Shown: one piece after another, positions 36,151 through 43,691 of the stretch
Position numbering within the stretch: the first letter of the stretch is position 1
How the letters are laid out: every line of letters begins with the position of its first letter
Assembly: GCA_937923325.1 (NCBI GenBank)
Contig: CAKZUQ010000027.1
Location: 56,852-120,851, forward strand
Length of the DNA stretch: 64,000 bases
Reading direction: 5' to 3'
Source: an uncultured Bacteriovoracaceae bacterium
GTDB lineage: Bacteria > Bdellovibrionota > Bacteriovoracia > Bacteriovoracales > Bacteriovoracaceae
The notes under the pieces: model-generated
Seen by the model: only the letters and a program-made list of their open reading frames with translations
The model's database searches: none
Told to the model about the DNA's origin: nothing
Made by a program: the position numbers and the translations under genes

Positions 36151-37242
36151 ATGACAATATCTAAAGAAGCTTTTGTTAAATTAGTTAAATCAGCCGCGGC
36201 CAATGGAGTTTCAGATATTCATATCAGAACTAATGAACGCCCTTGCTTTAGATTAAGAGGAGATCTTGTTCCAGTAAAAACTGATCCTTACTCATATGAT
36301 GATGTCAAAGATATAGCCTTAATTTTAATAAAAGATGAAAAAGCAAAAGCTAATATTGATAATGAAAAAGAACTAGATGGTTCATATGCTATTCCTAAGT
36401 TGTGTCGAGTTCGCTATAACTTGTTTCGGTATCAAGGAAAAATGGGAATTATTCTAAGACTTATCAATGCAGAAATTCCGACAACGGAAGCTCTTGGGAT
36501 TCCACCTGTTGTTAATAAAATAGCTAGTACTCATAACGGACTTGTATTAGTTACCGGTGCGACAGGTTCAGGAAAATCATCAACACTAGCGGCGATGATA
36601 AATCATGTAAATAAAACTAAGCCTGTACATATTTTAACTCTAGAGGATCCTGTTGAATATATTCATCAACCGATAAAGGCGAGAATTACTCAAAGAGAAA
36701 TTGGTGAGGATACAGAAGACTTTGGTGCTGCTTTAAGATCTGCTTTAAGACAGGATCCTGATATTATTCTCATTGGTGAGATGAGAGATGCTGAGACTAT
36801 AAGTATTGCTATTAAGGCAGCTGAAACAGGCCATCTTGTTTTTGGAACTGTTCATACAACAGATGCTTTAAATACTATTGGTAGATTGATCTCGATGTTT
36901 CCACCTGAGGAGCAGGATGCTGTACGCTCTAGAATAGCAGATAACCTTTATGCAACCGTTAGTCAGCGACTGCTTAAGACTGTAGATGGTAAGGGGAGAG
37001 TTGCAGCACAGGAAATTATGATAACATCTCCTGGTATTAGAGAAGCCATTAATGATGCAGATAATATCGCTGAGATTTACACTTATATTGAAAAAGGTAA
37101 GCGTGGTGTAGGAACACAAAGTTTTGATCAACATATTACTGATTTATATAAAGACGGTAAGATCACAATTGAAGAAGCTAAAGCAAATGCTTCTTCACCA
37201 GAAGATTTCGAAAGAAATTTAATGTTTGGTGATGGAGATTAA
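36151..37242 (+). CDS. pilT: Type IV pilus retraction ATPase PilT
   Basis: 363 residues. The N-terminal PAS-like domain opens with GVSDIHIRTNERPCFR. Walker A is GATGSGKSSTLAAM, the Asp box LTLEDPVEYIH, Walker B ILIGEMRDAETI and the His box GHLVFGTVHTTDA. The C-terminal AIRNL-like motif reads NIAEIYTYIEKG, which differs from the canonical sequence. PilT powers pilus retraction and twitching. In Bdellovibrio type IV pili are needed for prey entry, so a predation role is likely but inferred. The stop overlaps the convergent dihydrouridine synthase gene by four bases. Confidence 0.94.
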   Translation: MTISKEAFVKLVKSAAANGVSDIHIRTNERPCFRLRGDLVPVKTDPYSYDDVKDIALILIKDEKAKANIDNEKELDGSYAIPKLCRVRYNLFRYQGKMGIILRLINAEIPTTEALGIPPVVNKIASTHNGLVLVTGATGSGKSSTLAAMINHVNKTKPVHILTLEDPVEYIHQPIKARITQREIGEDTEDFGAALRSALRQDPDIILIGEMRDAETISIAIKAAETGHLVFGTVHTTDALNTIGRLISMFPPEEQDAVRSRIADNLYATVSQRLLKTVDGKGRVAAQEIMITSPGIREAINDADNIAEIYTYIEKGKRGVGTQSFDQHITDLYKDGKITIEEAKANASSPEDFERNLMFGDGD

Positions 37243-38228
37243 TTAGGTCTTAACCGATCTATTACTCCGAACATTTCATTTATTGATTTACTAAGTAAAA
37301 ATGATTTCTTTATAGCTTGACCATCATCAAGTGGATCAAAAATATACCTAGAGATTGATTTTAACCTTCTATTTTTTGAAAGATCTGGAAGATTTTGCAT
37401 CTCACAGATTTGATTATAGAAGAATTGATAATAACGGTGCATTTCATTAATTCTCAATTGGGGATCTTCTTGGTAACTTCCATTTGAAGCTGTGTGATTT
37501 TTAAACTCTCTGGCAAGCCATGGTGTTTTAAGCGCACCTCGAGCAATCATCACAGAGTGAGCATCAGTATGATCATAATAGCGGTTGATATCATCGACAC
37601 TCCAAATATCACCATTGCCTACAATAGGAATCTTAACCATTTTCACGGCTTGTTTGACATAGTCCCAGTTGGCCACACCTTTATATAACTCATCTCTTGT
37701 TCTCGCATGAATTATAATAGCGTCAACACCACAATCCTCTAAAGTTTTTAAAATATTTTCAAAATTTGTATCATCTCTATAACCAACTCTGATTTTAGCC
37801 GTAAATATTCCATGAAAGTTTTCGCGAATTTGGAGAATTATCTTTTTTAGAACTGGCAAGTCACTTAATAAGTATGAGCCACCTTTGTTTTTACAAACTG
37901 TCTTTGAAGGACAACCAAGGTTGATATCAAGACGCTCAAATCCAAGTGCTTGGATTCTTTTTGCATGCTCGATTGTAAGAGCATTATCACTAGTTAAAAT
38001 TTGATAGATAGTCTTATCTTTTAGGGCCTTGTTTTTATAAAATGTCTCACCGTAATGTTTGATAATATGTTTATCTGGGTACATACCCACTGTCGAAATT
38101 CTTAAAAAATCAGTAGAAATGAAATCCCACTCCGGGTAGAGAGCAGCAATAACTGAACGATAACACTCGTCAGTGACACCTTCCATCGGTGCAAAAAATA
38201 ATGATTTCTCTTCAAAAGGAATTTTCAT
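37239..38228 (-). CDS. tRNA-dihydrouridine synthase (DusC-like)
   Basis: 329 residues from the ATG at 38228; the frame continues to a TTG at 38276 that overlaps the yjbQ end, but family members begin close to FFAPMEGVTDECYR. The catalytic stretch is DINLGCPSKTVCKNKGG, and IIHARTRDELYKG with GNGDIW form the FMN and RNA sites. The insertions and GCPSKTV pattern are closest to DusC. It reduces uridine in tRNA with NADPH and FMN. It follows yjbQ closely and is probably co-transcribed. Confidence 0.9.
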   Translation of the reverse strand: MKIPFEEKSLFFAPMEGVTDECYRSVIAALYPEWDFISTDFLRISTVGMYPDKHIIKHYGETFYKNKALKDKTIYQILTSDNALTIEHAKRIQALGFERLDINLGCPSKTVCKNKGGSYLLSDLPVLKKIILQIRENFHGIFTAKIRVGYRDDTNFENILKTLEDCGVDAIIIHARTRDELYKGVANWDYVKQAVKMVKIPIVGNGDIWSVDDINRYYDHTDAHSVMIARGALKTPWLAREFKNHTASNGSYQEDPQLRINEMHRYYQFFYNQICEMQNLPDLSKNRRLKSISRYIFDPLDDGQAIKKSFLLSKSINEMFGVIDRLRPN

Positions 38229-38256
38229 AAAATGCAAGATATAGACTAATTTCTTA

Positions 38257-38667
38257 TTAGCCAAGTACTGTTGCAATTATTTTACGTGATCCACCATGAT
38301 TTCTAAACTCACATAAATAGATGCCTTGCCAAGTTCCTAGATTCAAATTTCCATCTGTAATTGGTATTTGAATACTCATTCCAACTAACGAGGCCTTCAC
38401 ATGTGCAGGCATATCGTCTGGACCTTCCATTGTGTGAGTATAATAAGATTGATTCTCTGGAACTAGTTTATTAAATATCGCTTCAAGATCAGCTCTAACA
38501 CTGGGGTCTGCATTTTCGTTAATAGTAATTCCAGCTGAAGTATGCTTAATAAAAAGATTTAAAATACCAATACTTGGAAGTTTTCCTAGCTGGTTAATAA
38601 CTTCATTTGTTACAAGGTGAAAGCCACGAGGCTTTGGATTTAATATAATCTCAATCTGTTTTCCCAT
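38257..38667 (-). CDS. YjbQ family protein
   Basis: 136 residues, matching the family length. The signatures are FIKHTSAGITINENADPSV, YTHTMEGPDDMPAHVKA, LNLGTWQGIYLCEFR and GSRKI. The conserved His and Glu residues form a putative metal site. Members are annotated as secondary thiamine-phosphate synthases from a suppressor effect, but the natural function is unsettled. First gene of a unit with the dihydrouridine synthase. Confidence 0.92.
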   Translation of the reverse strand: MGKQIEIILNPKPRGFHLVTNEVINQLGKLPSIGILNLFIKHTSAGITINENADPSVRADLEAIFNKLVPENQSYYTHTMEGPDDMPAHVKASLVGMSIQIPITDGNLNLGTWQGIYLCEFRNHGGSRKIIATVLG

Positions 38668-38765
38668 AGTTAGACTATATAAAAATTATCTACTTTCTAT
38701 CAAGCCTTTAATTTTTGATTTTGATTCGCTATATCTCATAGCATCATAACTAATTAGGGGAAAAT

Positions 38766-40109
38766 ATGAAAAATCTTTGTAAGCTTAGCCTTTCGACTGT
38801 TTTTACATTTGGAATGTTATCAGTTTATGCATCTTCAATCACTGACTATACTCCGTACAAATATGATGTCTTTTTTACGAATCCAATATGTAAAGCTTAT
38901 CCATACGAAGAAGTTACTTATGCAAATGATGGAAGTGTACTTAGAACAAAGCCAGCTAATGTTTATTGTAAAAGAGGTGATAAAAAAGCAAACTACGAAA
39001 GAAAGTCTTCTCCTAATTTTAATCTAAGAAAACTAATCAATGATAAAGATGTTAACGAAATGTTTTTAACATACCTTTCTTTTTCAGATAGCAAAGTTGC
39101 AAAAGCATTGTGTTCTGCTATTAAAAAGAGAAATTTAAAAGTTACTATGATCGTAGATTCAAAAAACGCGACACCTGAAAGAAGGCAACAAGGAGCAATG
39201 GCAAAATTTGATATGATCTCAAAGTGTAAGCCCTATAAATTGTCACTTAAGCCAGGGGAGAAAGAAAATTTACCTGTAATGATGACGAGAGGTAATATTG
39301 GAGGATTAGGTTATGCCCATAATAAAATAATTATGGCGAAATATGCTACTAACCCTAAAAAAACAACAATTGTATTCTCATCAGGAAATATGTCTTCTGG
39401 AACAATCCTTCACCATGAGAACTGGCACTTTCTAACAACAAGTACTGATTCATTTTTTGCTCAAGTTCATGAGTGTATCAAGACTGGTATGATTGATCAT
39501 GCAAGTTCAAAAGGAAGTTATAAAAAATTCATTAATTCATGTCGTTCTAAAATTGAAACAACTGAAGAAAAAGACATAAAAGTATATATCGTTCCAACAG
39601 ATGGAAAAGTTGCTACAAATAATATTCTAAAAAATATGAAAAAATCTGTATCTAGTGATATTGCAGTACATAGGTTTACACATAGAGGAATTGTTGGAGC
39701 TTTGGCCTCAGCTGCAAAGAGCAAGAAGCAAATACGATTCATTGGAGATGATGACCTATATTGGGCGGGTGTTACAGGTAGCTCAGTAGGTTCTAATATG
39801 GCTTTTGAAGCAAGAAATGTTGATAGCCTAAAAACAGTAGGTGTAAGAATTAAATATATGCAAACAAATGAAGCAGGAAGATTACTTCACCATAATAAGT
39901 TTATCATTTTTAACTTTAAAGATGGTAGTGGTGCTGTGCATGCAGGAGCTGGTAACTTTACAAAAGCAGCTTTTTCTAAGAACTTTGAAAACTATTACTT
40001 TATTAGAATTCCAGAAGTAGTAGAAAAGTTTAGAAAGCAGTTTGATTATATGTTTAATGAATTAGCTACTGGGTACAAAAAATTACCTGCAACATATTCA
40101 AATCCATAG
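38766..40109 (+). CDS. Secreted phospholipase D-like protein
   Basis: 447 residues with a signal peptide (cleaved after SVYA, about 20). Two half-sites are seen: YAHNKIIMAKY near 185-195 followed by FSSGNMSSGT, and LHHNKFIIFNF near 376-386 followed by AGAGNFTKAAF. The His-x-Lys and the trailing Gly-Asn-x(2)-(S/T) elements fit the PLD superfamily. The Asp expected after the His-Lys pair is not in its usual place in either half. Secreted PLD-like enzymes act on phospholipids or nucleic acids; a predator could use either on prey. There are four conserved-looking Cys near the N-terminus. No partner gene is close on this strand. Confidence 0.8.
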   Translation: MKNLCKLSLSTVFTFGMLSVYASSITDYTPYKYDVFFTNPICKAYPYEEVTYANDGSVLRTKPANVYCKRGDKKANYERKSSPNFNLRKLINDKDVNEMFLTYLSFSDSKVAKALCSAIKKRNLKVTMIVDSKNATPERRQQGAMAKFDMISKCKPYKLSLKPGEKENLPVMMTRGNIGGLGYAHNKIIMAKYATNPKKTTIVFSSGNMSSGTILHHENWHFLTTSTDSFFAQVHECIKTGMIDHASSKGSYKKFINSCRSKIETTEEKDIKVYIVPTDGKVATNNILKNMKKSVSSDIAVHRFTHRGIVGALASAAKSKKQIRFIGDDDLYWAGVTGSSVGSNMAFEARNVDSLKTVGVRIKYMQTNEAGRLLHHNKFIIFNFKDGSGAVHAGAGNFTKAAFSKNFENYYFIRIPEVVEKFRKQFDYMFNELATGYKKLPATYSNP

Positions 40110-40613
40110 TTAAATATTATATAAACTAAATACTTTAAATAATCCTAAAGTGGAAAGATTCCAATCCATCTTTCCACTTTCAAGCATTTCTTTAACTTGT
40201 GTCATCTTTATTTTCTGTACAGAAACAATTGACTCCTCACCGTCAGGGTTTGGAATCTTTGATTTAGTTAAATTTTTGGCTAAAACAAAATGAAAGTTAC
40301 TATTTAATGTCCCAGTGGATCGATTGACGAATAATTCTGTAAGCTCACTTGATTTAAATCCCGCTTCTTCTTGTAATTCTCTATTCGCAGACTCTATAGC
40401 AGACTCACCGTTATCAATATGGCCTGTAACTAATTTAAGTCTTATTTTATTTTTTTCATGAGGCCTTCTCTCCTCAATAAAAACTATTTCATTTTCATTT
40501 GTTATCGGAATAACACAAAGGCTGTCTGGCAGATAAGCCTTTTCCCAAGTATAATTGTCAGCTTTATACTCAGTCACTTTTATAAAATTTCCATTATATA
40601 TAGTTTTTTCCAT
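40110..40613 (-). CDS. Nudix hydrolase
   Basis: 167 residues. The Nudix box is complete: G-H-I-D-N-G-E-S-A, then ESANRELQEEAGF, giving the G-x5-E-x7-REUxEExGU arrangement. The following ELFVNRSTGTLNSNFHFVLA and upstream ITNENEIVFIEERRP resemble ADP-ribose pyrophosphatases of the NudF kind. It would cleave a nucleoside diphosphate linked to another group. It converges on the PLD-like gene with no space between stops. Confidence 0.9.
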   Translation of the reverse strand: MEKTIYNGNFIKVTEYKADNYTWEKAYLPDSLCVIPITNENEIVFIEERRPHEKNKIRLKLVTGHIDNGESAIESANRELQEEAGFKSSELTELFVNRSTGTLNSNFHFVLAKNLTKSKIPNPDGEESIVSVQKIKMTQVKEMLESGKMDWNLSTLGLFKVFSLYNI

Positions 40614-40672
40614 AATAAATTCCTCTAATCTTTATGAATTATATTATAATGAATCTATCAGGAGAATAAAAG

Positions 40673-41017
40673 ATGGAACAAGTAAGACTTGCTGTAATGC
40701 CACTTAGTGATGCAAAAGAATTTCAAGATCAGTTAAAATCTAAAGGTGTTGAGCTCATTTTAAACCATAATGAGAAGACTTGTACTCGTGGTTGTACTGT
40801 TACTGTTGAGGTTTTAGGTTATGAAAAAGATATAGAAGTTATAGCACGTGCTTATCAAGATAATTACCAGAAACTAACTGAAGGCCATGAAGTGAACTGG
40901 GAAATTGCTAATTCTGTCTTTGATCCCAATCAAGAGTCAGCTACTTGTCCAGCATGTGGACATCATTTTTCTACGAATTTATCTGAATGCCCAGACTGTG
41001 GACTTGTAATAGGTTAG
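40673..41017 (+). CDS. Small zinc-ribbon protein, unknown function
   Basis: 114 residues. The first 85 form an alpha/beta domain (VRLAVMPLSDAKEFQDQL, EKTCTRGCTVTVEVLG). The end is a zinc ribbon with two CxxC pairs, CPACGHHF and CPDCGLVIG. The DUF2007-like or ACT-like first part may bind a small ligand. It is divergent from the Nudix gene and ends two bases before the convergent gltG-like gene. Confidence 0.75.
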   Translation: MEQVRLAVMPLSDAKEFQDQLKSKGVELILNHNEKTCTRGCTVTVEVLGYEKDIEVIARAYQDNYQKLTEGHEVNWEIANSVFDPNQESATCPACGHHFSTNLSECPDCGLVIG

Positions 41018-41019
41018 CC

Positions 41020-42822
41020 CTAACTTCTTTCTTGCTCAGCAAAAAAGTTTAGTGGTTGTCTTACCGCTACACGTCCACCACCTTTTGGCTTTGGAAAATC
41101 AATAATGCTAAGAACTTTACCCATACAATCTGTTCCTTGCTTTGAGAACCTGTTGTCTTTAGCAGTAACCTTAATTCCTGCAACTTGACCAGACCCTGCA
41201 ATAGTAAAGTTTAGATCAACTATACCTTTAATATCTTCAGAGTTGTTTGATAATTCTTGTTGGTAGCAATGTCTAAACTGTGGAAGGTATCTTTGGAGAA
41301 TTTTTCTAAGTAATTCAGGGTCCATTGAACCAAGAACAACAGTCTTAGTTTGGATATAAGAAGTGTCCATTCCTTTTTTAGATGATAGTCCCTGGCTTCC
41401 CATACTCGCCTGGGCGCCAGCAAGATCACTTCCCATACTTCCAACTTTCGCACTGGCCGTACCAGCAACTTTAGTATTTAAGCTTCCAGTAAGGGCCTGA
41501 TTATTGGAGATACTAGCAACTGATCTTGTATTAGCTTTAGCTACGCTTTTACTATTAGAGAAAAGAGATTTAACGTTACTTGCCATTTTAAATTTATAAG
41601 CTTTGACAGGAGCTTTTTTCTTAGGTGCAGCTTTAGCTGGTGCTGTCTTTTGAGCCATTTTTGGTGCTTTTCTAGGTTTTGCTTTAGATTTTTGACCAGC
41701 TTTTTTATGGGCAACTTTCTTATCTGGTTGTTTTGTTTTCTTATGCCCAGTATTTTTTGAGTCTGAAGTAGGGTTCTTTGACGCTAAATTTTTACCTGTT
41801 ACTTTTGAGTTTGTTGGTTTTTTATAAATAATAGATAATTTTTTAGGTTCTTTTGGTTTTTGAAAATTAACAAATAATAGTAAAAGCATTGGAACCATAA
41901 TTCCTGCAAATATTTTAGAAGATTCTTTTAAAAATTGAGTCTCTCTAATTAATGTTGGAATATTGATGAGTTTTCTTGGTACATTTGATACCTCAATAAA
42001 AATTTGAAAAGTACCTCTAGTCAAAATAATGACCTGAGATTTATCTTCAATATTGAGAGTTTGAGTATTTATACTAAAGCCTTCTAGATCACTTACTTGA
42101 ATCATCCCATTTGTAACACTAATAAAGGGAATCTTTTTTTCTTCAATAATATCAATAAATATATGACCTTTATTTGGTAAGGCACTAGCTGAATACTCTT
42201 GATCTGTTAAAGGTAAATAGTATTGATCTAATACACTTCCAGAAGCTAATGTCGTAACTTGAATACAGTTTTGATAATCAACTTTTTCTAATTCAAATGC
42301 ATCGTCAAGTTCATCTAGTTGCTCATAGGCAATATTTTGAAAGTCTAAAGCTTGAAGAGGTAATTGCGTAAGTGGCCTGAAGTTATCTTCTTTAAAGATA
42401 ACATCACAGTACTCATCATCAATAAGTATTTCATTTTCGTTTCTTCTTTCTGGAACATATATCTTCTCTGTACTTGTAATGATGTTTAGTTCTTTTTCAA
42501 CATTTTCAACCTTAACTTCATTAGCATCTTCTATAACATCAAAGTGAACAGTTCCTATTGTTAGAGAATCTCCCTCCGTTATAAGAGTAGGTGCCGTAAT
42601 TCTTTGACCATTGATAAAAATTCCGTTACTACTTTGGAGGTCTAATATCATTAGATGACCAGAATTATTTAGCGATAGCATGGCATGATAGTGAGAAACT
42701 GAATCATTATTCAAAGTGAAATCACAATTCTCGGCACTGCCAAGAAGTATCTTTGATTTAGTCATTTGAATATTCTCTATACTTGGAATTTGAGAAATTA
42801 AATTTAGAGTTGAAGATTTCAT
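41020..42822 (-). CDS. GltG/PglI-like FHA-TM-AgmX-tail gliding protein
   Basis: 600 residues. An FHA domain (about 15-112: SKILLGSAENCDF, SVSHYHAML, LQSSNGIFINGQRI) lies in the cytoplasm. A transmembrane helix near 308-323 is followed by a Lys/Pro/Ala-rich periplasmic spacer (about 330-410). The C-terminal 90 residues form the AgmX/PglI tail domain (LPQFRHCYQQEL, VDLNFTIAGSGQVAGIKV), a TonB-like fold. In Myxococcus GltG (PglI) connects the inner-membrane motor to the periplasm. Last gene of the minus-strand gliding cluster. Inference: it transmits force from the Agl motor. Confidence 0.82.
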   Translation of the reverse strand: MKSSTLNLISQIPSIENIQMTKSKILLGSAENCDFTLNNDSVSHYHAMLSLNNSGHLMILDLQSSNGIFINGQRITAPTLITEGDSLTIGTVHFDVIEDANEVKVENVEKELNIITSTEKIYVPERRNENEILIDDEYCDVIFKEDNFRPLTQLPLQALDFQNIAYEQLDELDDAFELEKVDYQNCIQVTTLASGSVLDQYYLPLTDQEYSASALPNKGHIFIDIIEEKKIPFISVTNGMIQVSDLEGFSINTQTLNIEDKSQVIILTRGTFQIFIEVSNVPRKLINIPTLIRETQFLKESSKIFAGIMVPMLLLLFVNFQKPKEPKKLSIIYKKPTNSKVTGKNLASKNPTSDSKNTGHKKTKQPDKKVAHKKAGQKSKAKPRKAPKMAQKTAPAKAAPKKKAPVKAYKFKMASNVKSLFSNSKSVAKANTRSVASISNNQALTGSLNTKVAGTASAKVGSMGSDLAGAQASMGSQGLSSKKGMDTSYIQTKTVVLGSMDPELLRKILQRYLPQFRHCYQQELSNNSEDIKGIVDLNFTIAGSGQVAGIKVTAKDNRFSKQGTDCMGKVLSIIDFPKPKGGGRVAVRQPLNFFAEQERS

Positions 42823-42869
42823 AAAAGGACCTGAGACTTTGATGAGATTAATTATATTGAGGTGTAAAA

Positions 42870-43688
42870 TTATTTAAGAATATTTTCAATTTGATCAACT
42901 AAGCGATCTTGAGCTAATTCATAGTATGGCATTTGCGATTTTGCGTCTGAAACAACCTTTAATGCCTCTTTATATTCACCTAGCATGTAAAGAGTCATGG
43001 CAAAGTTTGTCGCGATATCATCTCTTGATAAATACTTTTTAGGTATTTTAGAATATAAGCTCTTTGCTAATTTATACTTACCTGTCATTAAGTTTAAGTG
43101 AGCAAAGCTATTAATAAAATCAATATCCCTAGATTCTTTAGCAAGTAATGTTTTTAGTAAAGGAGAAGCTTTTTTGTATAAACCAAATTTTAAATATATT
43201 TGAGCTAAATTATATTTTGGAGTTAAAAAGTTTTTTGAAACTTTATTAGCATTTTTAAATGAAGCTAAGGCCTCTGGGTACATATTTAGTTTCATGTAAT
43301 AGACTCCAAGATTATTATAAATTAAAGTTTTAATTCTCTTGTTTTTATTTGACGTTTTTAAAGCCAGATCATAATAAAATTTTGATTGTGAAAGCTTATT
43401 ATTGAGTAGGTAGCACGTTGCTAGTTGATTCCAATATTCAGGGTTGTTTTGGTTTTTGTCTAAAGACTTTTTGAAGTTGTTTGTTGCTTGATTATAATCA
43501 CCTTTGTGACACATTGCAATGCTTTTTTTGTGATTTTTAACATTAGCTAAGTTATTGAAACTATAACGATTTAAAGATTCAGATCTAAGTCCATCTAAGC
43601 TTAGTTCATCAACGTTCCTTATGCCTTTTTTATGTGCACAGCTAGTGATGAGAGTACTTAATAATAGGATAAGAAAAATTGGTTTCAT
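42870..43688 (-). CDS. TPR lipoprotein (GltE-like)
   Basis: 272 residues. Lipobox LITSC at about residue 17, then at least five TPR units between about 60 and 255 (for example NPEYWNQLATCYLLNNKLSQ, LGVYYMKLNMYPEALASF). In Myxococcus the GltE (AglT) lipoprotein with TPRs sits at the outer membrane in the gliding complex; size, lipidation and neighbours fit. It starts four bases after the preceding cluster gene ends. TPR proteins are hard to assign by sequence alone, so orthology rests on context. Confidence 0.75.
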   Translation of the reverse strand: MKPIFLILLLSTLITSCAHKKGIRNVDELSLDGLRSESLNRYSFNNLANVKNHKKSIAMCHKGDYNQATNNFKKSLDKNQNNPEYWNQLATCYLLNNKLSQSKFYYDLALKTSNKNKRIKTLIYNNLGVYYMKLNMYPEALASFKNANKVSKNFLTPKYNLAQIYLKFGLYKKASPLLKTLLAKESRDIDFINSFAHLNLMTGKYKLAKSLYSKIPKKYLSRDDIATNFAMTLYMLGEYKEALKVVSDAKSQMPYYELAQDRLVDQIENILK

Positions 43689-43691
43689 ATT

